This document shows positions 8,395 through 17,581 of a stretch of DNA of 64,000 nt, piece by piece (positions within the stretch are counted from its first letter, which is position 1; the number at the start of each line of letters is the position of its first letter). Location of the stretch: contig NZ_JACHWR010000003.1 in NCBI RefSeq assembly GCF_014191495.1, positions 186,501 through 250,500 of the forward strand. The letters are read 5' to 3'. The notes beneath the pieces are model-generated. The model was given only the letters and a program-made list of their open reading frames with translations, did not search any database and had not been told where the DNA came from. The position numbers and the translations under genes were made by a program. The stretch is from Nocardioides soli (GTDB taxonomy: Bacteria; Actinomycetota; Actinomycetes; Propionibacteriales; Nocardioidaceae).

Positions 8395-9545
8395 CCGGCG
8401 ACGTGGACTTCCCCGAGCTCCGCGAGGCGGTCCGGAGACTGACCGACGACGTACTGATCCCGGCCGAGCAGCAGATGGTGGCCGACGGCCAGGTGTCCGA
8501 GCAGTCGCTGGCCGCGCTGCGCGACCTCGGGCTGTTCGGGATGACCCTGCCCCACGAGCACGGTGGCCTCGGGCTGGGCATGGAGGAGCAGGTCCGGCTC
8601 ACCTTCGAGTTCACCCGGGCGTCGGCGGTCTACCGCTCTCATCTCTCCACCACGTTCGGTCTGGTCTCGCGGGTGCTGGTCGACTTCGGCACGCCGGAGC
8701 AGCAGCAGACCTGGCTGCCCCGGTTCGCCACCGGTGAGGCGACGGCGGCGTTCGCGCTGACCGAGGAGGCGGCGGGCAGTGACGCGACCGCGCTGACGAC
8801 CGTCGCTCGGCGGACCGCGGACGGCTACCGGATCTCGGGCAGCAAGCGCTACATCACCAACGGCCACACGGCGAGCGTGCTGATGGTGTTCGCGGTGGTC
8901 CCCGAGCACGGCATCACGGCGTTCCTCGTGCCCCGGCCCGCCGCGGGCCTGTCGGCCCGGCTGCCGAGCCGGATGAACGGGCACGCCGAGAACCCGGTCG
9001 CCTACGTCGAGCTCGACGACGTGTGGGCGCCCGACGCGGCGGTCGTGGGCGGGCCCGGAGAGGGCATGCGGCTGGCGCTCACGGGGATCAACCACGCCCG
9101 CACCCACGTCGCCGCGACCGCCGTCGGCCAGGGCACCCGGCTGCTGCAGGAGGCGACCCGGCACGCTGCGACCCGCGAGCAGTTCGGGGCGCCCCTGGCC
9201 GAGCTGGGCACCGTGCAGGCGACGCTCGGCCGCAGTCTCGCCGAGCTCGCCGCGGCCCGGGAGCTCACGCTCGCCTGCGCCCGCGCGTGGGACCGCGGTG
9301 CGCCGGACCGGCACCAGATCTCCGCCGCGAAGCTCTACGCCACCGAGATGGTGGGGCAGCTGGCGGACCGCGCCGTCCAGGTGCTCGGCGGCGCCGGGAT
9401 CGTCGGCGACAGCCCGGTCCCGCGGATGTGGCGCGACGTGCGCGCGCTGCGCATCTACGAGGGTGCGTCGGAGATCCACGAGCGCAACCTCGCTCGTCAC
9501 CTGGTGGCGCTGGACCGACACGGCCTCCCGCTGTGGACGGGCTGA
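8391..9545 (+). CDS. Acyl-CoA dehydrogenase
   Basis: A flavoprotein of about 384 residues. FAD/substrate motifs are seen at AFALTEEAAGSDATAL, and the C-terminal catalytic region reads ALRIYEGASEIHERNLARHL with the conserved Glu of the family. It should introduce an alpha,beta double bond in an acyl-CoA. GTG 8391 overlaps the TetR stop; GTG 8388 is equally possible. With the CoA-transferase at 11006 it suggests that the acid from the P450/ALDH steps is activated to a CoA thioester and then dehydrogenated. Confidence 0.9.
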   Translation: MTGDVDFPELREAVRRLTDDVLIPAEQQMVADGQVSEQSLAALRDLGLFGMTLPHEHGGLGLGMEEQVRLTFEFTRASAVYRSHLSTTFGLVSRVLVDFGTPEQQQTWLPRFATGEATAAFALTEEAAGSDATALTTVARRTADGYRISGSKRYITNGHTASVLMVFAVVPEHGITAFLVPRPAAGLSARLPSRMNGHAENPVAYVELDDVWAPDAAVVGGPGEGMRLALTGINHARTHVAATAVGQGTRLLQEATRHAATREQFGAPLAELGTVQATLGRSLAELAAARELTLACARAWDRGAPDRHQISAAKLYATEMVGQLADRAVQVLGGAGIVGDSPVPRMWRDVRALRIYEGASEIHERNLARHLVALDRHGLPLWTG

Positions 9546-10285
9546 CGTCGACACCGGCGATCGTCCTGGTCCTCGGAGGGCTGTGCGTCGCCGCCGGAGC
9601 GCTCCTGGGCGGGCTCTCCGGCTTCGGCTACGGCCTGGTGGCGACGCCCCTGCTCCTGGTGCTCGGCCTGCCGCTGCCGCTGGTGGTCGCGACCAACATG
9701 CTGCTCGGCGGCAGCACTCGAGCGATGGCCGCGTGGACCTTCCGGGGCTTCGTCGCTCCGCGCCGCGTGGCCGCGTTGATCGTCGGCACCCTGCCCGGGG
9801 TGCTCGTGGGCCTGCTGGTGCTGGAGGCCGTGGACCGCGACCGGCTCCGCCAGGCGGTGGGCGCCGTGGTGATCGCGGGTGCCGTCGCGATGATGGCCGC
9901 GCGCGGCCGCGCCACGAGCGCGGAATGGGGGAGAGGGCCGGCGGGCTTCGTGGGGTTCCTGGGCGGGGGACTGGGAGTGACCACCTCGCTCAACGGCGTG
10001 CCTCCGGTCCTGATGTACACCTGGGAGGGTGCGTCGCCGCGGCGGATGGTCGCCGACCTCTCCGTCTTCTTCGTCGCCTCCAACGCGATCGTGGCGCTGC
10101 TCCTGCTGGGCACCAGGTCGGCGCCCGCGGGTCCGGTCCTCGGGCTCTTCCTGCTCTGGCTGCCCGGAGTGCTGCTGGCGACCTACCTCAGCAACCGACT
10201 CGTGGACCGGATCCCGGAGGCGCAGTTCCGGCGACTGGTGCTGGGCATCGTGCTGCTCGGCGGCCTGACCGCGTTGCTCAGCTGA
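9533..10285 (+). CDS. TauE/SafE-family membrane protein (second)
   Basis: A 250-residue protein with about eight hydrophobic segments beginning STPAIVLVLGGLCVAAGALL. The motif GGLSGFGYGLVATPLLL is typical of TauE/SafE proteins. GTG 9533 is the most upstream start that keeps the first helix intact and it overlaps the acyl-CoA dehydrogenase by 13 bases. It is only distantly similar to the copy at 7050, so the two are not a recent duplication. It meets the TetR gene at 10278 tail to tail with an 8-base overlap. Confidence 0.82.
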   Translation: MDGLTSTPAIVLVLGGLCVAAGALLGGLSGFGYGLVATPLLLVLGLPLPLVVATNMLLGGSTRAMAAWTFRGFVAPRRVAALIVGTLPGVLVGLLVLEAVDRDRLRQAVGAVVIAGAVAMMAARGRATSAEWGRGPAGFVGFLGGGLGVTTSLNGVPPVLMYTWEGASPRRMVADLSVFFVASNAIVALLLLGTRSAPAGPVLGLFLLWLPGVLLATYLSNRLVDRIPEAQFRRLVLGIVLLGGLTALLS

Positions 10286-10880
10286 TCTCCTCCGCGGGTT
10301 CGGCCTGGACCAGACGCTTCAGCACGTCGCCGAAGGTGTCGAGGATGCGCTCGTCGAGCGCCTCGGGTGTGAGTCCGGTGTCGCGGGCGTACGCCTCCCG
10401 GAAGATGCAGTAGCCCATGTACGTCGCTGCCGTGAGCACGTGCAGCATCAGGGCGTCCGCGTCGTGCGGGATCGCCCCCTCGCGCCGGTCCCGCTCGAGG
10501 GTCTCCTGGGCCTCGGCGAGCCACGGGAAGACGGTAAACTCGGCGTCGCCGTCCTGGGCGAGCAGCGCCTCGAGCCGGACGACGTCGGGGTTCTGGAGGA
10601 ACTGCTCGAAGATCTTCCGCCGGCGCTGCGGGAACGGCAGCTCCTGGTGGGCGTCGCGCTCCTCGCGGGTCCGGGTGAGGATGTCGAGGATCGCCGCCCG
10701 GAGCAGCGCCTGCTTGGTCCCGAAGTTCTGGTAGATCTGCACGCGGTTGACGCCGGCCTCGTCGGCGACCGTCTGCAGCGTGAAGCCGGCCAGCACGCCG
10801 TCGCGCACCAGGATCCGGCGTACCGCCTCGAAGACCAGGGGGTCCGTCTCCGAGCGGTCCCGGCGTCGGCGCTTCTCCAT
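10278..10880 (-). CDS. TetR-family regulator, divergent to CoA-transferase unit
   Basis: A 200-residue protein. Its helix-turn-helix is FTLQTVADEAGVNRVQIYQNFGTKQALLRAAI (residues about 34-65), followed by an all-helical ligand domain. The N-terminus is very basic (MEKRRRRDRSE). It is transcribed away from the CoA-transferase/ABC transporter unit, and the 125-bp spacer holds a 22-bp palindrome, so it most likely represses that unit and itself. Confidence 0.9.
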   Translation of the reverse strand: MEKRRRRDRSETDPLVFEAVRRILVRDGVLAGFTLQTVADEAGVNRVQIYQNFGTKQALLRAAILDILTRTREERDAHQELPFPQRRRKIFEQFLQNPDVVRLEALLAQDGDAEFTVFPWLAEAQETLERDRREGAIPHDADALMLHVLTAATYMGYCIFREAYARDTGLTPEALDERILDTFGDVLKRLVQAEPAEEIS

Positions 10881-10961
10881 CGGGGGTCACCCTTCGGTCG
10901 CAGTGGCGGCGATCACAAATTGTTCGCCGAGGCCCTTGTCAGGGCCGCGGGCAGCATACTA

Positions 10962-10983
10962 ACATATTGTAACTACAAAATGT
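10962..10983. promoter_or_regulatory. 22-bp operator-like palindrome between divergent genes
   Basis: ACATATTGTA-AC-TACAAAATGT: 18 of 22 positions pair in a two-fold symmetric way. The site lies 23 bp upstream of the CoA-transferase start in an AT-rich stretch that stands out in this GC-rich DNA. A TetR-family dimer encoded by the divergent gene is the natural candidate. The sequence differs from the TTAGCC-type sites at 2553. Confidence 0.75.
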
Positions 10984-11005
10984 AAGTAACGACCGAGAGG
11001 CCTAG

Positions 11006-12208
11006 ATGTCCGCCCCGAACCTCCCGCTTGCCGGGATCCGTGTCCTGGACCTGTCGACCGTCCTCGCCGCACCGGTGAGCACCACCCTGCTCGGCGACTT
11101 CGGAGCCGACGTGGTCAAGATCGAGGAGCCGGGTCGCGGTGACTTCACCCGCGGGCGCGCCGGCCAGACCGGCGGCCGGTCGCCGCAGTGGCTGCAGGAG
11201 GGCCGCAACAAGCGCTCGGTGACGATCAACCTCCGCGAGCCCGAGGGGCAGGCGATCCTGCGGGACCTGATCCCGCGCTTCGACATCATCGTCACCAACT
11301 ACCGGCCGCCGACCCTCGAGCGGTGGGGCCTGGGGCCCGACCGGCTTCGCGAGATCCACCCCGAGGGGATCTTCCTGATCATCACCGGCTTCGGGCTGAC
11401 CGGCCCGTACCGGAGCCGGGGCTCCTTCGACCGGATCGCGAGCGCGTTCGCCGGGCTGACCTACGTGAGCGGCGACCCCGACATCGACCCGGTGCGCAGC
11501 GGCTTCTCGGTCATCGACTTCATGGCGGCCTACCTCGGTGCGTTCTCCGCGATGATGGCGCTCTACCACCGCGACCACCACGGCGGCACCGGACAGGTGA
11601 TCGACCTGGCCCTGTACGAGGCCGGCTTCCGCGCCGCCGAGGACGCGCTCATCGACCACTCCGTGACCGGCGCCGTCCGGGAGCGGATGGGCAACAAGAA
11701 CCCCTACATCGTCCCGGCCTCGGACTTCACGACGGCCGACCGGCGCCGGGTGTCGCTGCACGCCGGCACCGACGCCCTCTTCGCCCGGCTCGCGTCGGTC
11801 ATGGGCACACCGGAGCTGGCCGCGGACTCGCGCTATGCCAGCCGCGCGACGCGCGAGGAGCACCAGGACGACCTCTACGGGCTGATCGAGGAGTGGATGG
11901 CCCGGCAGACCGCCGAGTCGGTGGTCGACGAGCTCAACGACGCCGGGGTGCCGGCCTCGCTGGTGATGACGATCGCCGACATCAGCAAGGACCAGCACTA
12001 CCGCGATCGCGGCACGATCGTCGATCTCGACGACCCGGAGTTCGGCACGGTCACGACGGTCGCGCCACTGCCGTTCCTCTCCGAGACGCCGGGCCGGATC
12101 CGGGCCCTCGGCCCCGAGCTCGGCGAGCACACCGACGAGGTCCTCGGCGACGAGATCGGCCTGACCGCCCACCAGCTCGACGACCTGCGGTCCCGGGGCG
12201 TTGTCTAG
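11006..12208 (+). CDS. Class III (CaiB/BaiF) CoA-transferase
   Basis: A 400-residue protein of the usual length. It starts with the family signature AGIRVLDLSTVLAAPVSTTLLGDFGADVVKIE, and contains the stretch GTGQVIDLALYEAGF that normally carries the acid residue forming the aspartyl-CoA intermediate. Such enzymes move CoA between carboxylates. It heads a unit with an ABC importer and a dehydrogenase, and is probably controlled by the divergent TetR. It would supply the CoA ester used by the acyl-CoA dehydrogenase at 8391; that link is inferred. Confidence 0.88.
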   Translation: MSAPNLPLAGIRVLDLSTVLAAPVSTTLLGDFGADVVKIEEPGRGDFTRGRAGQTGGRSPQWLQEGRNKRSVTINLREPEGQAILRDLIPRFDIIVTNYRPPTLERWGLGPDRLREIHPEGIFLIITGFGLTGPYRSRGSFDRIASAFAGLTYVSGDPDIDPVRSGFSVIDFMAAYLGAFSAMMALYHRDHHGGTGQVIDLALYEAGFRAAEDALIDHSVTGAVRERMGNKNPYIVPASDFTTADRRRVSLHAGTDALFARLASVMGTPELAADSRYASRATREEHQDDLYGLIEEWMARQTAESVVDELNDAGVPASLVMTIADISKDQHYRDRGTIVDLDDPEFGTVTTVAPLPFLSETPGRIRALGPELGEHTDEVLGDEIGLTAHQLDDLRSRGVV

Positions 12209-12260
12209 TGCCGTGCGACGTCCCCTGGCCCGACGACCCCAGCACAGCAAGGAGCGCACA

Positions 12261-13145
12261 ATGACCGAAACCGTCCTGACGGCCTCGGAGACCGAGAGGC
12301 CGACGACCGCGACCGAGGAGGCCATGTCGACGTCCCGCCGCAAGGGCAGGGCGCAGCGCGGCTCGACCCGACGAGCGGCACTGCGCGGCTGGCGCCTGGC
12401 CCTGGCCCAGCTCGGCGTCCTCGTCGCCTGGCTGGCGGTGTGGCAGCTCGTGGTCTCCCGGGGATGGACCCCGTCCGTGCTTGCGGTCTACCCCTCCGAG
12501 GTCTTCTCGTTCCTGAAGACCTCCTACCAGTCGGGTGAGCTCGTGGAGGCCACGGTCGCCACCATGTACGCCACGCTGATCGCGTTCGTGCTGGCCTCGT
12601 TCGTCGGCGTCGTCGTCGGCATCTCGCTGGGCCTGATGCCGCGTACCGAGCGCGTACTCCAGCCCTACCTCGACGCACTCAACTCGATGCCGCGGATCGC
12701 CCTCGCGCCGGTCTTCATCATCGCGTTCGGCATCACCACCACCGCGAAGGTCGCGCTCGCGTTCACGATCGTGGTGTTCATCCTGATGTCCAACGCCCGG
12801 GCCGGCATCCGCAGCGCCGACCCCGACGTGATGCGGCTGTCGACGGTGCTGGGGGCGAGCAAGCTCCAGCTGTTCTTCAAGGTGATGCTTCCGGTAGCGG
12901 TGCCCTCGATCTTCGCGGGCCTGCGGATCGGGCTCATCTACTCGCTGCTGGGCGTCGTGACCGCGGAGATCATCGCCTCCAAGATCGGCCTCGGCCAGCT
13001 GATCATGAAGTACTCGGGCCTCTACCAGCTCGAGGGCGTGTTCGGGATCCTCCTCGTGCTGGCCGTGATCGGCGCCCTGCTCAACATGCTGATGTCGGCG
13101 CTCGAGCGCTGGATCCTCCGCTACCAGCCGCCCGCCGACCACTGA
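12261..13145 (+). CDS. ABC transporter permease (SsuC/TauC type)
   Basis: A 294-residue permease with about six membrane helices and a basic, unstructured N-terminus. The cytoplasmic EAA-type loop lies around residues 195-215 (STVLGASKLQLFFKVMLPVAVP). This family serves nitrate, taurine, alkanesulfonate or thiamine-precursor importers. ATG 12261 has AAGGAG 11-12 bases upstream, better than the in-frame ATG at 12201, which would lie inside the previous gene. The ATPase and binding protein follow. Confidence 0.88.
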   Translation: MTETVLTASETERPTTATEEAMSTSRRKGRAQRGSTRRAALRGWRLALAQLGVLVAWLAVWQLVVSRGWTPSVLAVYPSEVFSFLKTSYQSGELVEATVATMYATLIAFVLASFVGVVVGISLGLMPRTERVLQPYLDALNSMPRIALAPVFIIAFGITTTAKVALAFTIVVFILMSNARAGIRSADPDVMRLSTVLGASKLQLFFKVMLPVAVPSIFAGLRIGLIYSLLGVVTAEIIASKIGLGQLIMKYSGLYQLEGVFGILLVLAVIGALLNMLMSALERWILRYQPPADH

Positions 13146-13173
13146 TCGCTCGCACGGACCACCAGGGAGAGTC

Positions 13174-13953
13174 ATGTCCACCTACGCTTCGACCCCGACG
13201 CTGGCGGGTGCCCAGATCCGAGACCTCACCGTCGAGTTCCCCGACCCCACGACGGGCGGCAGCAACGTCGTCCTGCGCGGCATCGACCTCGACGTCGCCG
13301 CCGGCGAGTTCGTCGCGCTGATCGGGAGGAGCGGCTGCGGCAAGACGACGCTGCTCAACGTGCTCGCGGGCCTGGTCCGCCCGACCTCCGGGGAGGTGAC
13401 CGTCGCCGGTCTCGCCCCGGCGCAGGCCCGCTCCGAGATCGGCTACATGTTCGCCCGGGACGCGCTGCTGCCGTGGCGCACCGCGCTCGGCAATGTGGAG
13501 TACGGCATGGAGCTGCACCGGAAGGTGCCCCGCTCCGAACGGCGCACCCGGGCGACCCGCTACCTCGAGCGCGTGCACATGGGACATGCCGCCAAGCAGT
13601 GGCCCTGGCAGCTCTCACAGGGCATGCGGCAGCGGGTGGCCCTGGCGCGCACCTGGGCGCTGGAGCCACAGGTGCTGCTGATGGACGAGCCGTTCGCCGC
13701 CCTCGACGCGCAGACGCGGATGTCGGTGCACGCCGAGTTCCTCGACGTCTGGGAGTCCAGCAAGAAGTCGGTCGTCTTCGTCACGCACGACCTGACCGAG
13801 GCACTCCAACTCGCCGACCGCGTCGTACTCCTCAGCGACGGCCGGATCGCCGAGGACATCACGGTGCCCTTCGCCCGGCCCCGGACGGCCGAGCTCAGCA
13901 CCACCCCGGAGTTCCAGGAGCTCCGCCGACACCTGATCGAGCAGATCTTCTGA
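13174..13953 (+). CDS. ABC transporter ATPase (SsuB/TauB type) with altered Q-loop
   Basis: A 259-residue ATPase. Walker A is GRSGCGKTT, the signature is LSQGMRQRVALART (S-Q-G rather than S-G-G), Walker B is VLLMDEPFAALD and the switch His is in VFVTHDLTEAL. Where relatives have VFQ in the Q-loop this protein has YMFARDALLPWR, so the usual Gln is Ala. It should energise the permease at 12261. RBS GGGAGAG precedes ATG 13174. Confidence 0.9.
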   Translation: MSTYASTPTLAGAQIRDLTVEFPDPTTGGSNVVLRGIDLDVAAGEFVALIGRSGCGKTTLLNVLAGLVRPTSGEVTVAGLAPAQARSEIGYMFARDALLPWRTALGNVEYGMELHRKVPRSERRTRATRYLERVHMGHAAKQWPWQLSQGMRQRVALARTWALEPQVLLMDEPFAALDAQTRMSVHAEFLDVWESSKKSVVFVTHDLTEALQLADRVVLLSDGRIAEDITVPFARPRTAELSTTPEFQELRRHLIEQIF

Positions 13954-14024
13954 CCTTCTCGGGCATGCCCACCCATCCCATCCACCACGCCACACCCACC
14001 ACGCCACCATCCGAAGGAACCGTC

Positions 14025-15038
14025 GTGCTCTCACTCCAACGCCGCGTCATCTCCGCCGCCCTGCTGGTGCCCGCCCTCGTCCTGCCGCTCGCCGCCTGTG
14101 GAGGTGGCAGTGCCGACGCCGACGCGACGCCGGTGGTCAACCAGGGCGTCTACACCTCGAAGCTCCCGCTGGACCTCCCGGTCATCGTCGCCCAGGACCG
14201 CGGCTACTTCGACGACGAGGGCATCACGGTCGAGACGACCGACATCCAGACCGGGACCGACATGGTGACCGCGATCATCAGCGGCAGCATCGACGTCGGC
14301 AACCCGGCGACGCCCCCGGCCATCACCGTCCTCACCCAGCAGGGCGCCGACGTCGGCGCGCTCGCCGGCGGCCCCGCGCTCGACTTCCGGGTCCTGGTGC
14401 CCGCCGACGCCGACGTGCCGTCGGGGTCGATGGCCGACCGGCTGAGCGTGCTGAAGGGCACGACCGTCAGCGTCATCGGCAGTGGCACCCTGACCGACTG
14501 GTGGTTCCGGGACGCGCTCGGGCAGGCGGGCCTGTCGGACAAGGACGTGCAGATCGTGGCGGCGAACAACGTGCCCAGCCAGATCGCCGCCTTCCAGGAG
14601 GGCAAGGTCGACGCGATGGTCGCCTTCGGCACCGTGCCCGGCCTCCTCGGCACGGAGGGCACCGACTACCAGGTCCTGCTCGGCATTCCCGAGGGCGACA
14701 CCGGCGACACCTACGACGGCTACCTGCAGACCTTCACCGCGGCCTCGCACAAGTGGCAGGACGACCACGAGGACGCCGTCGGCAAGTACTGCGCGGCCGT
14801 GGCCAAGGCGGTGGACTGGCTCGAGGACGACGCGAACCACGACGAGGCGGTGCAGGCGATGGCCGACTGGACCCAGCTCGACGAGGCCAAGGCGGAGGCG
14901 CTGCTCGAGTCGACGGACTACGAGATGAAGCTGACCCCGAAGTCGTGGGCGGCGCAGGGCGACACCGTCGGAGAGGCCTCCAGCCTGGACTTCGACAAGG
15001 ACGTCAACGGCACCTGCAACGACCAGTTCTCGGAGTGA
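14025..15038 (+). CDS. NMT1/SsuA-like substrate-binding lipoprotein
   Basis: A 337-residue lipoprotein. The signal peptide VLSLQRRVISAALLVPALVL ends in the lipobox LAAC, so the mature protein is tethered outside the membrane. The opening KLPLDLPVIVAQDRGYFDDEGI is typical of NMT1/SsuA/TauA-type binding proteins. GTG 14025 is chosen because GAAGGA stands directly upstream and it gives the signal peptide at the N-terminus; a longer in-frame reading exists but overlaps the ATPase gene. The ligand is unknown. Confidence 0.88.
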   Translation: MLSLQRRVISAALLVPALVLPLAACGGGSADADATPVVNQGVYTSKLPLDLPVIVAQDRGYFDDEGITVETTDIQTGTDMVTAIISGSIDVGNPATPPAITVLTQQGADVGALAGGPALDFRVLVPADADVPSGSMADRLSVLKGTTVSVIGSGTLTDWWFRDALGQAGLSDKDVQIVAANNVPSQIAAFQEGKVDAMVAFGTVPGLLGTEGTDYQVLLGIPEGDTGDTYDGYLQTFTAASHKWQDDHEDAVGKYCAAVAKAVDWLEDDANHDEAVQAMADWTQLDEAKAEALLESTDYEMKLTPKSWAAQGDTVGEASSLDFDKDVNGTCNDQFSE

Positions 15039-15042
15039 CCCG

Positions 15043-16086
15043 ATGACCATCGCCTCGCGGATCGTCGCCCAGGAGCAGCAGCACGGGCCGCTCACGATCA
15101 TGGACGTCGTCGTCCCGGACCCGAGCGACCATCAGGTCGTCGTCGCGCTGGAGTCGACCGGAGTGTGCCAGAGCCAGGTGTTCTGGACCCGCCAGCCCCG
15201 TTCGGCGCCGGTGCTCTTCGGACACGAGGGCTACGGACGTGTGCAGGCCGTGGGCAGGCTCGTGTCGGGCCTGTCCGAGGGCGACCACGTGCTGGTCACC
15301 TGGCTCCCGCGCGCGGCCGCCGACGGTCGGGCGCCGGAGGTGGCGACCGCGGACCTCGGCGGCGTGGTCGGCCGGTCGCCCAACGTGTACACCTGGGCCG
15401 AGCACGTGGTCGCCGACGAGCTCTACGTGCACCGGCTCTCGGGGCCGGTCGACCCGGAGGCTGCGGTCGCGGCCTGCGCGGTCATCACCGGGTCCGGGTC
15501 GGTGCTCAACGCGCCGGTGGAGGTCGCCGGCCGATCGGTCGTCGTCATCGGTGCCGGCGGCGTGGGCCTGTGTGCGGTGGCCGCGGCCCGGATCCGCGGT
15601 GCGGCATCGATCACGGTCCTCGACCTCGTCGACGACAAGCTCGCCCTGGCCGACAAGTTCGGGGCCACCCGGACCTTCAACGCCCGCGAGCAGACCCCCG
15701 AGGAGATCCTGGCCGCGATGGGTGCCGGCGCCGATCTGGTGGTCGACTGCGTCGCCAACCGGTCCAGCGTGAGCTCGGGGACCACGCTGCTGCGGCCCGG
15801 CGGCCTGAACTCCGGGCCGGGCGGCACCCTGGTGCTGGTCGGGCTGCCCGAGGGCGGCTTCGAGGTGGACCTGGGCCCGGTCGTCTTCGGGCAGCGGTCG
15901 ATCGTCGGCCTGCTCGCCGGCGGCTGCGTCCAGGACGATCTGGACACCTTCCTCGACTGGCACCGCCGTGGCGAGCTCGACCTGCGGGAGCTGGTCACCC
16001 ACCGCTACCCGTTCGACGCCGTCGGTGAGGCCGTCGACGACCTGGTGGCCGGCCGGGTGACCGGCCGAGCGATCCTGACCGTCTAG
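15043..16086 (+). CDS. Zinc-type medium-chain dehydrogenase without structural-zinc cysteines
   Basis: A 347-residue MDR-superfamily dehydrogenase. Catalytic zinc ligands are seen in [11 protein letters not shown] and LFGHEGYG, and the cofactor fold in [21 protein letters not shown]. The four-Cys structural-zinc lobe is absent: that segment reads [18 protein letters not shown]. It probably oxidises an alcohol or reduces a carbonyl with NAD(P). It is the last gene of the transporter unit, four bases after the binding-protein stop. Confidence 0.85.
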   Translation: MTIASRIVAQEQQHGPLTIMDVVVPDPSDHQVVVALESTGVCQSQVFWTRQPRSAPVLFGHEGYGRVQAVGRLVSGLSEGDHVLVTWLPRAAADGRAPEVATADLGGVVGRSPNVYTWAEHVVADELYVHRLSGPVDPEAAVAACAVITGSGSVLNAPVEVAGRSVVVIGAGGVGLCAVAAARIRGAASITVLDLVDDKLALADKFGATRTFNAREQTPEEILAAMGAGADLVVDCVANRSSVSSGTTLLRPGGLNSGPGGTLVLVGLPEGGFEVDLGPVVFGQRSIVGLLAGGCVQDDLDTFLDWHRRGELDLRELVTHRYPFDAVGEAVDDLVAGRVTGRAILTV

Positions 16087-16490
16087 TGTCCGGTACCGAC
16101 CTCGAGGGCGACGCCCCGGTGCCCGGACGCCGGTTCCCCCGGCACGTGTACACCGTCGGGTCGGAGCCCGACCCACGCTTCACCCTGGCCAACGAGCGCA
16201 CCTTCCTGGCCTGGATCCGCACCGCGCTGGCGCTGCTGGCCGTCGCGGGAGCGCTTCTGGCCCTGGACCTGCCGGTCCGGACCGGTTGGCAGTGGTGCGG
16301 GGCGATGCTCTTCGCCCTGGCGTCGGTCGGCGCCGCCGCGTGGGCCTGGTGGGCCTGGGCCGGCACCGAGCGGGCGCTCCGGCTGCGTCGCCCGCTCCCG
16401 GGGCTCGGCCCGGGAGCGGGGCTGGTCGTGCTGGTCGCACTGGGCCTGCTGGTGCTCGTCGTGGGCCTGGTCCTCGACGAGGTCGGATGA
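16086..16490 (+). CDS. DUF202 membrane protein (first of a pair)
   Basis: A 134-residue protein with three predicted membrane helices. The motif [29 protein letters not shown] near residue 25 is diagnostic of DUF202 (YidH-like). The function of the family is not established. GTG 16086 overlaps the stop of the dehydrogenase, and the next DUF202 gene overlaps its own stop, so the three may be co-transcribed although no functional link is evident. Confidence 0.85.
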   Translation: MSGTDLEGDAPVPGRRFPRHVYTVGSEPDPRFTLANERTFLAWIRTALALLAVAGALLALDLPVRTGWQWCGAMLFALASVGAAAWAWWAWAGTERALRLRRPLPGLGPGAGLVVLVALGLLVLVVGLVLDEVG

Positions 16491-16825
16491 CCGGACGCCC
16501 GCACGCCCTCGCGCGCGACCCGGGGGTCCAGCTCGAGCGGACCGCTCTCGCCTGGCGCCGGACCAGCCTCTCCATCGCGGTGGGGGCGGCCTTCCTCGCC
16601 CGGATGGCGGTCGAGGCGGTCGGGGTCGCGGGGCTGGCCGCCGCCCTGCTCTGCGCCGGGCTCGCCGTGGCGACGGCGGTCACCGGGGCGCGTAGGTACG
16701 GCGGCGCGGTTCGACGTACTCCCGACGCAGGACGGGCGGCCGCACTGGCCGCGGCCGGCGTCTGCTCACTGGGGCTGGTCCTGGTGCTGATCTCGTGCGC
16801 CCACCTCGCGCGGACCGTGCTGTGA
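16487..16825 (+). CDS. DUF202 membrane protein (second of a pair)
   Basis: A 112-residue protein with three membrane helices and a shortened DUF202 motif, [23 protein letters not shown], near residue 12. ATG 16487 overlaps the stop of the first DUF202 gene (ATGA). Tandem DUF202 pairs are a recurrent arrangement in actinobacteria and may form a hetero-oligomer; this is inference. Confidence 0.83.
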   Translation: MTGRPHALARDPGVQLERTALAWRRTSLSIAVGAAFLARMAVEAVGVAGLAAALLCAGLAVATAVTGARRYGGAVRRTPDAGRAAALAAAGVCSLGLVLVLISCAHLARTVL

Positions 16826-16843
16826 CCGCGGCCCGCGCCCGGA

Positions 16844-17464
16844 TCAGCGCGCCGCCGCGGGTCGCCTGACGGCGTACCGCACGTGGGTGGCGTACGGCGA
16901 GCTCCAGGTGCCGAGCACCTCGAGGTCGAGGTCCTGCTCGAAGCCCTCGAACAGCCGCTTGCCGCCGCCGAGGACCACCGGCGCGATGGAGAGCGCGAGC
17001 TCGTCGACCACCCCGGCTGCCAGGCCCTGGCGGATCAGGTCGGCGCCGCCGCCGAGGGACACGTCGTCGTCCCCGGCGAGGTCCCGCGCCTGGGCCAGAG
17101 CCGCGTCGAAGCCGTCGACGAACAGGAAGCCGGCGCTCGGGTCCGGCTGGTCGCCGGTCCGGTGGGTGAGCACGATCAGCGTGCCGGGGAACGGGTTGGT
17201 GCCGCCCCAGGCGCCCGCCGCGTCGTACATGTTGCGACCGACGATGCCGCAGCCCAGACTCGCGGTGAGCGCCTCGTAGTACTCCCGGTCCGGCCCGTGC
17301 ATGCCGTCGGTGTCGCGCCCGTCGTCGGCGTAGGACCAGGGCCCGCCCATCACCCAGTAGTGAAGCCGCTCACCGCCGATGCCGAGGCCGTACTGCGGGC
17401 CGTCCTCCGGGCCCACGACGTAGCCGTCCACCGAGGTGCTGATGGCTGCGATGACCTTGCTCAT
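16844..17464 (-). CDS. Dihydrofolate-reductase/RibD-C-fold protein
   Basis: A 206-residue protein of the DHFR-like fold found in RibD C-termini: MSKVIAAISTSVDGYVVGPEDGP at the start, GRNMYDAAGAWGG near residue 75 and VSLGGGADLIRQGLAAGVVDELALSIAPVVLGGGKRLFE at 140-180. Such stand-alone proteins are presumed NADPH-dependent reductases of unknown substrate. ATG 17464 is preferred because GAGGGAGG lies upstream; a longer reading to 17548 has no such site. Confidence 0.87.
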   Translation of the reverse strand: MSKVIAAISTSVDGYVVGPEDGPQYGLGIGGERLHYWVMGGPWSYADDGRDTDGMHGPDREYYEALTASLGCGIVGRNMYDAAGAWGGTNPFPGTLIVLTHRTGDQPDPSAGFLFVDGFDAALAQARDLAGDDDVSLGGGADLIRQGLAAGVVDELALSIAPVVLGGGKRLFEGFEQDLDLEVLGTWSSPYATHVRYAVRRPAAAR

Positions 17465-17581
17465 GATGCCTCCCTCGTCGCGTCGATCATGCAGACCGGG
17501 TGCCCTCGCCGAACTCATCGGCTCGGTACGCCGCCAGGCCGTGCTCACCCCGGCGGGCTCGTCGACGCCCGCGTCGTGGAG

